From a virus: DNA of 24,238 nucleotides. Of the stretch, positions 17,685-24,238 are shown piece after piece. The position numbers and the translations under genes were made by a program. Each line of letters opens with the position of its first letter. The stretch's first letter is position 1. Under the pieces are notes generated by a model. That model did no database searches. It had not been told where the DNA came from and was given only the letters and a program-made list of their open reading frames with translations. The DNA is taken from positions 1 to 24,238 of the IMG/VR virus record IMGVR_UViG_3300025506_000007; one strand, given 5' to 3'.

Positions 17685-19037
17685 ATGGCTTCTCCAACAA
17701 TTAATTATTTACAACAGGTAGAAACTTATAACGCTGATGCACAATTACCTGGTTTTTTAAACCAGAACTGCTTTGTATCAGATATTTGTAATCATGAATA
17801 CACAGACTTCGATAAAAAAATACCAGCAAACTTAGGCGACACTATTGGTGTTGCATTGCCAATGGCTTCTGTTGCCAACGCTGGTTTAGTAGTATCAGCC
17901 CAACCAATCCGTCAGAACATTGCGCACTTGTCAGTTATTGGCGCTGCAAACGTTGCAGTTGCTGTAACTAATCAACAGCGCATTTTTAACATGGATAAAG
18001 ACGGTTTTTGGAAGATGACAGGTAAAGGAATGGTTTCAGAATTAGGTTCTAAAGTAGAGCAAGCAATTGCTGCTCACGTTAACAGCTCTGCTGTCGATAT
18101 GCGCTCTGATTCTGCTACTTATGGTCAACCACAATACCTATCTGGACCAACCAGATTCGTTGATTGCACAGCTACTGGTTTATTAACCTATCAAGCGCTA
18201 GATCAATCAATGAGCGATTTTCTTTCTATGGGTGCTCCTGCTGATGATCATTGCGTCGTATTACCAACAAACTACTACAGCCCAATTATTGGTAGTGGTT
18301 TAGGTCAATTCGTTCCAATTCGTAACGACGAGATTGCACAAAGCTGGTTGGTAGGTGAATTTGGTAGCCCACGTACTAAATATTATCGTTCTAATTATTT
18401 GCCAACGCAAACAGCTGGTTATATCGGTGCAAATGCTATTGAGTTAACAGTAGCTAGCACTAATGACCCAACCGGGAACAATGTTACTTCTATTACATTT
18501 ACTGGTGCTGGTAGTCATATTGGAGCAATTAAAGCCGGAGATTTAGGATATTTCGAATCAACTTCTAACATATATGCGCTAACTTTTTATGGGCATATGG
18601 TAACAAATCAATTAGTCCAGTTCCGCGCTATTGCTGATGCTGACTCAAGCAGCGATAGTTTGACAGTCCAAATTATTACTAACTCACACACAGAAGGTCA
18701 AGGCCTTTGCTCTGTTGCTGGTAATGCTCTGCAGAATATTAGTGGTCCTATATTGGCGGGCATGACAGTTAAATTCTTACCTTCGCATCGTTGTGGACTT
18801 AGGGTCTGTGGCAAAGCATTTTACGTCGCAATTCCGAGATTAGATGATGAACGACCATACGATACCTCAGTAGATACTGATGATGAAACTAAAGTTTCTC
18901 TACGTATGTATTATGGTGCAGTATTTGGGCAAAACCAAAAATGGTTGGTGAATGATGTTATCTGGGGCGGGTTGCTTGTGTCTAGGTATTCGCAACGCAT
19001 CTGTTTGCCCTTAGCTGGTAACGTTGCATCTGCGTAG
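17685..19037 (+). CDS. Major capsid (coat) protein, P22 gp5-like
   Basis: 450 residues, near the P22 coat length of 430. Features typical of this family are the early DICNHEYTDFDKKIPANLGD, the QPIRQNIAHLSVIGAANVAV segment, the spine helix region (GKGMVSELGSKVEQAIAAHV) and a central insertion-type beta domain (about 240-350). It forms the HK97-fold icosahedral shell. GAGGG precedes the ATG. A 10-bp hairpin lies just after the stop. Its neighbours (scaffold before, gp4 and gp10 types after) agree. Confidence 0.88.
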   Translation: MASPTINYLQQVETYNADAQLPGFLNQNCFVSDICNHEYTDFDKKIPANLGDTIGVALPMASVANAGLVVSAQPIRQNIAHLSVIGAANVAVAVTNQQRIFNMDKDGFWKMTGKGMVSELGSKVEQAIAAHVNSSAVDMRSDSATYGQPQYLSGPTRFVDCTATGLLTYQALDQSMSDFLSMGAPADDHCVVLPTNYYSPIIGSGLGQFVPIRNDEIAQSWLVGEFGSPRTKYYRSNYLPTQTAGYIGANAIELTVASTNDPTGNNVTSITFTGAGSHIGAIKAGDLGYFESTSNIYALTFYGHMVTNQLVQFRAIADADSSSDSLTVQIITNSHTEGQGLCSVAGNALQNISGPILAGMTVKFLPSHRCGLRVCGKAFYVAIPRLDDERPYDTSVDTDDETKVSLRMYYGAVFGQNQKWLVNDVIWGGLLVSRYSQRICLPLAGNVASA

Positions 19038-19058
19038 TGTAATTTTTGATTGACTTTA

Positions 19059-19085
19059 AAAGTACACCCTGATACGGTGTACTTT
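19059..19085 (+). terminator. Perfect 10-bp hairpin between coat gene and HNH gene
   Basis: AAAGTACACC (19059-19068) pairs with GGTGTACTTT (19076-19085) around a 7-base loop and ends directly at the HNH start codon. The tail (TTTATGAT) is short for a strong terminator. It may reduce read-through from the coat gene or hide the HNH ribosome-binding region, since the only candidate site (GGTG) is inside the stem. Confidence 0.55.
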
Positions 19086-19808
19086 ATGATAAAAAAAGAA
19101 ACTAAATTAAGATTTGAAAGCAAAATAAACAAGCTTTCTCATGGTGGTTGCTGGGTCTGGACCGGAAATAAGAATGAAAAAGGATACGGTCTAGTTCGCA
19201 TAGATGGCAAAAGATATAAAGCGCACAGGATAGCATACGAGCTTTATATTGGTGATATTCCTTCGGGAATGTTGGTTTGCCATTCTTGCGACAATCCCGA
19301 GTGCTGTAATCCAAAGCATTTGTGGCTTGGTACCCATGCTGACAATCAGCGGGATAAGATCGCTAAAGGCAGGGATCACTTTAGCAAAGGTTATGTGGTT
19401 AGCGACGAGAACAGGGTTAGAATTAGTGAATTACACAAAGGTAATACATATAATTTAGGCCGAGTTCTTAGCGATGAACACAAAGCCAAGCTTAGTGCCA
19501 GTCATATAGGCAAGACGCTTAGTGATGAGCACAAAGCGAAGATTGGAGCATCGCTTATTGGTAGGCCGGTTAGTTCTGAGACAAGAGAAGTGCTCAGAGC
19601 TAAATCAACTGGTAATAAGAATGCTTTAGGCAATCGACATAGTGATGATGCTAAAGCTGCGAGAAGCAAAATGATGACTGGAAACACTCGCGGTAAAGGC
19701 AGCATACGTAGCGCTGAATCTATAGAAAGATATAGGCAGGCGGCTATAAAAAGAGAAGCTGTTCGTAAAGCTAACAAATCTTTAAATGATATTAACAATT
19801 TAAATTGA
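19086..19808 (+). CDS. HNH homing endonuclease with NUMOD3-type repeats
   Basis: 240 residues from the ATG at 19086. The N-terminal HNH domain includes GGCWVWTGNKNEKGYG, KAHRIAYELYIGDIP, then LVCHSCDNPECCNPKHLWLG (zinc-knuckle Cys residues and HNH histidines). It is followed by several NUMOD3-like DNA-binding repeats (LSDEHKAKLSASHIGKT, LSDEHKAKIGASLIGRP and more diverged copies to about residue 230). This is the layout of free-standing phage homing endonucleases, which cut at related loci and spread their own gene. It is inserted between the coat gene and the next virion genes and is almost certainly a parasitic insertion with no virion role. Confidence 0.88.
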   Translation: MIKKETKLRFESKINKLSHGGCWVWTGNKNEKGYGLVRIDGKRYKAHRIAYELYIGDIPSGMLVCHSCDNPECCNPKHLWLGTHADNQRDKIAKGRDHFSKGYVVSDENRVRISELHKGNTYNLGRVLSDEHKAKLSASHIGKTLSDEHKAKIGASLIGRPVSSETREVLRAKSTGNKNALGNRHSDDAKAARSKMMTGNTRGKGSIRSAESIERYRQAAIKREAVRKANKSLNDINNLN

Positions 19809-19818
19809 GGTAATAAAT

Positions 19819-20595
19819 ATGACTTTTTTTACAGGAATTAATACACCAATTCCAGGATCAAGAAATCCCGTTGGTTATATAACAGGTCTTACTGCTGCCT
19901 GGGCTAGCAACACCACTTTAACCTTAGCCGTAGGAGCTTGTTCAGACTCTACAAACGACATTGATATGACTGTAGCAACTGCTATAACAATTAATGCTGC
20001 AGTAAACGGTGCTGCAGGTTTAGATACTGGCTCTTTGGCAGCAAGTACGTTTTATTATGTATATGTAATTGCCGACTCCAGTGGTTATACGCATGCGTTA
20101 CCATCTGCTGTAATTTCAGCTGCTGCACCTACTGCTACTACAGGGCCACTAATGCCATATGGATATAACACTTGGAGAATGGTAGATATCAAAGTAACTG
20201 ATGGTTCCTCGCATTTCTTATTGACTTATACAAAGGGTCAATATAGTTATAGAGAGTTTATCTATGATGCTCCATTAACAACCGGTTCATCATCTCTAAC
20301 AACCTCGTATGTTGCTCTTCCGTTAACTGCTTGTGTAGCCCCTATTGGTACACCAGACGTTAATTTTGTAGCTACGTTTACCCCTAATGCTGCAGGACAC
20401 ATTGCCTATCTACAACCAACTGGTGGTACGGGTAACGAAGCTGAATTAAGTGGGGTAGTTGCAACAGTAGCACAAGTGGCTGATCTAGAATGCACAGCAT
20501 TTGTTGTTAGTGGTGTTCCTAGCATTAGTATAAAAGGAACGGCGGCTACAGACACATTGGTGCTTTTAGTGAAATCATTCACATATTGTGTTTAG
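19819..20595 (+). CDS. Virion-region protein A of a tandem pair
   Basis: 258 residues, rich in Ala, Thr, Ser and Gly with many short beta strands. It begins MTFFTGINTPIPGSRNPVGY and includes GPLMPYGYNTWRMVDIKVTD and REFIYDAPL. The next gene starts with nearly the same residues and keeps these landmarks, so the two are paralogues. The beta-rich composition and place between coat and head-completion genes suggest a decoration, head-fibre or minor surface protein, but I recognise no family. GAGGTAATAAAT precedes the start, exactly as in its copy. Confidence 0.7.
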   Translation: MTFFTGINTPIPGSRNPVGYITGLTAAWASNTTLTLAVGACSDSTNDIDMTVATAITINAAVNGAAGLDTGSLAASTFYYVYVIADSSGYTHALPSAVISAAAPTATTGPLMPYGYNTWRMVDIKVTDGSSHFLLTYTKGQYSYREFIYDAPLTTGSSSLTTSYVALPLTACVAPIGTPDVNFVATFTPNAAGHIAYLQPTGGTGNEAELSGVVATVAQVADLECTAFVVSGVPSISIKGTAATDTLVLLVKSFTYCV

Positions 20596-20609
20596 GCGAG
20601 GTAATAAAT

Positions 20610-21395
20610 ATGACTTTTTTCACAGGTGTTAATACGCCAATTCCCCTTTCAAGGAATACGGCGCCGTATATAAGCGGATTAATCGCTAGTATAAGCAGTA
20701 CTACGCCAACTACATCGCTAACTCTAAGCGTAGGTTCTTGTTCAGATTCTACGAACAACATTGATATGGTTGTGTCAACACCTATAACAATTAACGCTAC
20801 AACAGAAGGCGTAAATGGTATAGATGCTGCAGCAGCTTTAGCGGCCTCTAGCATTTATTATGTTTATGTAATTGGCTCAAGCGATGGTATTTATTTACCA
20901 CAAGCGATACTGTCTTTATCTCCTACCGGACCAGCATTACCTGAAGGTTACGACAGTTGGCGTATGGTAGATATTAAGGCAACTGGCGTGGCTTCTACAT
21001 TTTTGCTTTCTTATACAAATCCAGTAGCATTAGGTCGGGAGTTTATTTATGACGCTCCAGTTAAAGTGCTAAACGGTGGCGCAGCAAATACTTTTACTGC
21101 TGTTAGTTTAGCAAACGTAGTTGCTCCCATAGGTTCTCCAGACGTGCATTTTATTGCAAGCATTACCCCTGTTGCAGGTACTGGTGCCGGTGATTCTATT
21201 ACTTTAAGACCTACAGGATCGGCTAGTGCCGGTTTTGCAATCTTAAGTGGTAGCGTTGTATCAAAGGCGCAAGTAGCTGATCTAGAATGCCCAGCGTTTA
21301 TTGTAGGGGGCACATATCAAGCGGTAGATTATACACTGACTGCAGCAGGCGACGTGGCCAGTTTGTGGGTAAAAAGCTGGACGTACACAGTATGA
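20610..21395 (+). CDS. Virion-region protein B of a tandem pair
   Basis: 261 residues from the ATG at 20610, chosen by the binding site GAGGTAATAAAT and by alignment to its paralogue; an upstream TTG at 20586 overlaps the previous gene and is not used. Shared landmarks: MTFFTGVNTPIPLSRN, ACSDSTN-like CSDSTNNIDMVV, GYDSWRMVDIKATG, GREFIYDAPV, APIGSPDVHFIA and a SWTYTV end. The duplication includes the ribosome binding site. Function presumably as for the first copy; two copies may allow mixed surface structures. Confidence 0.7.
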   Translation: MTFFTGVNTPIPLSRNTAPYISGLIASISSTTPTTSLTLSVGSCSDSTNNIDMVVSTPITINATTEGVNGIDAAAALAASSIYYVYVIGSSDGIYLPQAILSLSPTGPALPEGYDSWRMVDIKATGVASTFLLSYTNPVALGREFIYDAPVKVLNGGAANTFTAVSLANVVAPIGSPDVHFIASITPVAGTGAGDSITLRPTGSASAGFAILSGSVVSKAQVADLECPAFIVGGTYQAVDYTLTAAGDVASLWVKSWTYTV

Positions 21396-21425
21396 GTTAA
21401 CTGATTTACTTATTAACTTATCATT

Positions 21426-21454
21426 CTAGCTACCGAGAATTGCTCGGTAGCTAG
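21426..21454 (+). other. Perfect 12-bp hairpin before the gp4-like gene
   Basis: CTAGCTACCGAG (21426-21437) and CTCGGTAGCTAG (21443-21454) pair perfectly over the loop AATTG. No T-run follows; the binding site AGGTGGGGG starts directly after the stem. It could be an attenuating or processing hairpin in the late transcript. Confidence 0.6.
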
Positions 21455-21466
21455 AGGTGGGGGACA

Positions 21467-22420
21467 ATGGCATATTCCGTAAATGAGTTGATTACGAATG
21501 CGTTTTATCTGAGCAAGGTAAGATCACGTGATTTTCAAACTGTATCAGGTAGCGATGTTACAATCGGGCTAGACCTGTTTAATAAAGTATTGGCTGGTAC
21601 TGCAAGCAATACGCGGATGATACCGTATTATTCAGAATATAGTTTAAATGCGGTTATTGGCCAAGAAAAATATTTTATACCTAATTTAGTTGAGCCTTTT
21701 TCGCTCACGTTTAACATGACGCCGGTCAGGTTTGCTACAACAAAGCTTAGCCGAAGACAATTCCACTCAACGACAAGAATAAACAACATTATTGCGTTGC
21801 CTTTCGATGTAACCTTTGAAAGGGCGTACAATGTAAATATTGGCGCAGTTGCAGTAGTTGTTGCTGGTAGTGGTTATGCGATTGGCGATATTTTAACGCT
21901 TGTTGGCGGTAACAATGATGCAACACTTACGGTTACTGCGCTTAGCGGTACAGCTGTTGCTGCTGTTAATGTTTCAAATCCAGGAACTGGATATAGCAAT
22001 AATACAACTTATGGCGTAACTGGCGGTACAGGTTCTAGTGCAACATTTGCTGTTACGCTAGGAAATGATGGCTGTAACATGTCAGTACAATACTTACCTA
22101 ACGAAACGTATCCCTTTCGCGTCTGGGGAAAGTTTGCGCTTAGTCCTGTTACGGTTGCACAATTACCTATGGATTTAACTACTGTATATGCTCTGTGGTA
22201 CATAGATTACTTAGAACACTGGGTGGCAAAACGCATATGTAATTATTACGGCGTTGCTATAAATCCTGAGGTGCAGGCAATGATTGATAATATCAGTTCT
22301 AATATCAACGATTGCAACGTTATAGACTTGACGTCAGAGAAAATTAATTTGTATTGTAATCGTGGCCAGCCGAACTGGATTACTTTGCAGTTATCGCATG
22401 GTTTTGAGCCGGGGTATTAA
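21467..22420 (+). CDS. Head-tail adaptor, P22 gp4-like, with an inserted beta domain
   Basis: 317 residues, about twice the P22 gp4 length of 166. The N-terminal 120 (VNELITNAFYLSKVRSRDFQ ... ) and C-terminal 115 (LTTVYALWYIDYLEHWVAKR ... NPEVQAMIDNISSNINDCNV) look like the helical gp4-type adaptor that binds under the portal. Residues about 125-199 are a Gly-rich beta insertion (VVAGSGYAIGDILTLVGGNN ... GVTGGTGSSATFAVTL) that recurs in the next protein. The start has AGGTGGGGG. The stop overlaps the next start as TAATG. The gp4 reading rests on position, helical ends and neighbour; the insertion is seen directly. Confidence 0.6.
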   Translation: MAYSVNELITNAFYLSKVRSRDFQTVSGSDVTIGLDLFNKVLAGTASNTRMIPYYSEYSLNAVIGQEKYFIPNLVEPFSLTFNMTPVRFATTKLSRRQFHSTTRINNIIALPFDVTFERAYNVNIGAVAVVVAGSGYAIGDILTLVGGNNDATLTVTALSGTAVAAVNVSNPGTGYSNNTTYGVTGGTGSSATFAVTLGNDGCNMSVQYLPNETYPFRVWGKFALSPVTVAQLPMDLTTVYALWYIDYLEHWVAKRICNYYGVAINPEVQAMIDNISSNINDCNVIDLTSEKINLYCNRGQPNWITLQLSHGFEPGY

Positions 22421-24069
22421 TGGCCACACTTCCACTACAACTTCTATGCAGTTCTAAATTTGGGCGCTTTAGTAAAATATCGTTAGAACAGTGCTGGAAC
22501 ATGTTCCAAATTGATGGTTGGATGGTTCCATACGCAGGTTATATATCTGTAAATGCACAAATAATAACGGGAGTTGGCAGAGGAATATTTTATAGTGCAC
22601 GTTCTAATACTGGTTATATGGTGCTAGGAGAGAATGTGTATAGTATAACATTTCCCAGTGCCATTCCCTGGCAACCAATAGTAACTTACGTTGCTAGTTT
22701 GTCTACATCGTACGGCGATGTGTTTATAGACGAGAACTTGATGGATCAAATAGCATTTTGTGATAAGCAATATATTTATATATATGACTATTCAACCAGT
22801 GCGTTTGCTCGACTTCCATTGGATTTTAGCGCTGGATATGTAACTTTTCAGGACACTTATTTTATAGCTTCATGTAATGGATTACCTGAGTGGAGAATTT
22901 CAGACGATCTTTTGCTTGCTATTAATACAGCGACAGTAGTCAATGGTGGCAGTGGCTATCATGTTGGTGACGTATTAACACTTGTTGGCGGGAAGAATGG
23001 TACTATAACCGTTGCTACACTTAGTGGTTCTGCGGTTGATACCGTAACTGTTCCACCTGGAACAAGCAATATAAGCTCAGGTTTTGATGATAGCGTAACC
23101 TATGCTGTAACTGGAGGTCATGGAACTGCTGCTACTTTTTCTATTACGCTACAGAGCGGCTTTACTCCATCAAGCGAACAAACCGGAAGTTTTGAGACAA
23201 AACCTGATAATGTAATGGCTTGCGTTAGAGTTCCTGGTAAGCCAGGACAGCTTCTTGTGATGGGAAAGACAGTAACAGAGTTATGGAGCGATCTCAAACT
23301 ACAACTATTTCAATACCAAAGAAACAGCGGCTATATCATCGATTTTGGGTGTTTGAATGCTGCTACTATTGCTACTAATGAGGAATTTGTTATTTGGCTT
23401 GGTAGTAATGAAAAATCCGGTCCAGCAATATTGTTATGCGCTGGTGGACCTGCAACGCAGATATCAGACGATGGAATAAATTACCGCTTGGCACAATTAG
23501 TAAATCCTGAAAACTCTTTTGGGTTTATATTTAAACAAGATGGGCAAACATTTTACCAACTTACGTTTGCTGATCCAGCCGATAATGTGACATTTGTATA
23601 TCACTTTAATGCGAAGAAGTTTTATAACTTATGTGATCCATATCAGAATTATCATATTGCAAGGCGAGTAGCTTATTTTAATAATAATTACTATTTTATA
23701 AGCGCAACTGAGCCGATTTTGTATCAACTGTCTAATGACTTTAATACTGCCAATGGACAGGAAATACCGAGAATAATTATAACGCCAACATCAGCGCTTA
23801 CTAGTCGCGCACCTTTTGTTGTAAATAGCATTACTTTTCCTATAGAGCAGGGAGAGAATGAGATTGATGCGCGCGTTGATCTCTCTACATCATCAGACGG
23901 TGGCATTACTTTTGGTAATCCATTTGGTCTTTGGCTTAATAATTCTGGAAAAAGAAGAAATATTTTCAAGTTTTATAATTTAGGCAGATATAACGAAGTA
24001 ATTTTTCAGTTTAGATTTTATGGGTTGGGCCGCTTTGTGCTCAGCGACGGGGAAGCAGATATAGTTTAA
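22420..24069 (+). CDS. Packaged-DNA stabilisation protein, P22 gp10-like, with the same insertion
   Basis: 549 residues; P22 gp10 is 472. It starts PLQLLCSSKFGRFSKISLEQ and continues with beta-propeller-like strands (GVGRGIFYSARSNTGYMVLG, DEEF-type WLGSNEKSGPAILLC) and ends with SSDGGITFGNPFGLWLNNSG and GLGRFVLSDGEADIV, as gp10-family proteins do. Residues about 169-245 carry a Gly-rich insertion (NGGSGYHVGDVLTLVGGKNG ... TGGHGTAATFSITL) closely resembling the one in the gp4-like neighbour, which accounts for the extra length. It closes the portal after packaging and joins gp4 to the tail needle. Overlapping start with gp4 supports joint production. Confidence 0.75.
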   Translation: MATLPLQLLCSSKFGRFSKISLEQCWNMFQIDGWMVPYAGYISVNAQIITGVGRGIFYSARSNTGYMVLGENVYSITFPSAIPWQPIVTYVASLSTSYGDVFIDENLMDQIAFCDKQYIYIYDYSTSAFARLPLDFSAGYVTFQDTYFIASCNGLPEWRISDDLLLAINTATVVNGGSGYHVGDVLTLVGGKNGTITVATLSGSAVDTVTVPPGTSNISSGFDDSVTYAVTGGHGTAATFSITLQSGFTPSSEQTGSFETKPDNVMACVRVPGKPGQLLVMGKTVTELWSDLKLQLFQYQRNSGYIIDFGCLNAATIATNEEFVIWLGSNEKSGPAILLCAGGPATQISDDGINYRLAQLVNPENSFGFIFKQDGQTFYQLTFADPADNVTFVYHFNAKKFYNLCDPYQNYHIARRVAYFNNNYYFISATEPILYQLSNDFNTANGQEIPRIIITPTSALTSRAPFVVNSITFPIEQGENEIDARVDLSTSSDGGITFGNPFGLWLNNSGKRRNIFKFYNLGRYNEVIFQFRFYGLGRFVLSDGEADIV

Positions 24070-24086
24070 TAAAAAAAGGTGAATTT

Positions 24087-24238
24087 ATGTGGGCAGCAGC
24101 AATTCCAGCAGCATTTTCATTGGCAGGGTCATTGTTCGGTCATAAAAAACACGGCGGTGGTGGTGGCGGCGGTGGTGGTGGCGGCGGTGGCAATGGAGAT
24201 GCGCAACTTGCACAAATGCGATTAGAACAGCAACGCAA
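24087..24238 (+). CDS. Virion protein with poly-glycine run, truncated by the window end
   Basis: Starts behind AAAAAAAGGTGAATTT. About 50 residues are visible: a hydrophobic start MWAAAIPAAFSLAGSLFG, basic HKKH, thirteen glycines in a row, then NGDAQLAQMRLEQQR as the beginning of a helix. Its place after the gp10-type gene is where P22 has its needle and ejection proteins, so an internal ejection protein is plausible. The family cannot be determined from this fragment. Confidence 0.6.
   Translation, partial: MWAAAIPAAFSLAGSLFGHKKHGGGGGGGGGGGGGNGDAQLAQMRLEQQR

Noticed and set aside
5648-21437. Shared CTAGCTACCGA between the rep leader stem and the hairpin at 21426
   Set aside because: An 11-base match between two places in 24 kb is expected by chance and the surrounding structures differ.
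21467-24069. Possible inteins in the gp4-like and gp10-like proteins
   Set aside because: The insertions are only about 75 residues, Gly/Thr-rich and lack the Cys/Ser start and HN end of inteins; they are beta domains.

Overview
This window is part of the genome of an AT-rich, tailed, probably temperate bacteriophage or prophage. Its virion module is of the P22 (short-tailed) type: terminase small and large subunits, a P22-like portal, scaffold, coat, and gp4-like and gp10-like head-completion proteins in that order. I see no integrase and no ribosomal or tRNA gene, so I cannot name the host. The Shine-Dalgarno sites, the ParD/RelE-type toxin-antitoxin pair and the P22-like heads suggest a gammaproteobacterium with low GC, but that is inference.

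Layout. (1) 1-1553, minus strand: an XRE regulator followed by small coiled-coil proteins with C-terminal membrane segments (DUF1640-like by my reading) and a six-cysteine leader peptide gene. A 180-bp array of helically phased GCAAC repeats interrupts this group. (2) 1581-4757, plus strand: divergent promoters, then an early operon with a RecA-like (Sak4-like) ATPase and an SSB-like protein with an acidic tail, then a chain of very small overlapping genes. (3) 4760-7935: a secreted phospholipase-D-type nuclease, a strongly structured non-coding stretch, and a replication initiator whose gene carries a lambda-style iteron origin. (4) 8021-9539: accessory region with two leader peptides, small membrane and coiled-coil peptides, a histidine-rich peptide, and repeats with DnaA-box-like sites. 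(5) 9549-24238: the packaging and head operon, interrupted by two minus-strand accessory cassettes (12168-12572 between terL and portal; 15074-16451 before the scaffold, carrying a toxin-antitoxin pair) and by a homing HNH endonuclease after the coat gene.

The most interesting signal is a set of five small genes (35-253, 8021-8326, 9354-9539, 12168-12407, 15074-15316) whose products start with a 15-16 residue leader matching the bacteriocin double-glycine pattern (L at -12, E at -8, hydrophobic at -7 and -4, GG at -2/-1; one has AA). Three of the five cores share a six-cysteine pattern, CxC...CxxxCC...C, with 16-17 residues between CC and the last Cys. Three of the five follow a small protein carrying a GF(S/T)xxQA-type head motif, or a degenerate version of it, on the same strand. 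I read them as phage-carried secreted peptides that would use a host C39-peptidase exporter, since no exporter is encoded here. Their function (bacteriocin, signal, superinfection or host effector) is not shown by the sequence.

A second notable system is the replication origin inside the initiator gene: four 17-bp tandem iterons that rotate through the reading frames, a 14-bp perfect inverted repeat, then an AT-rich tract.
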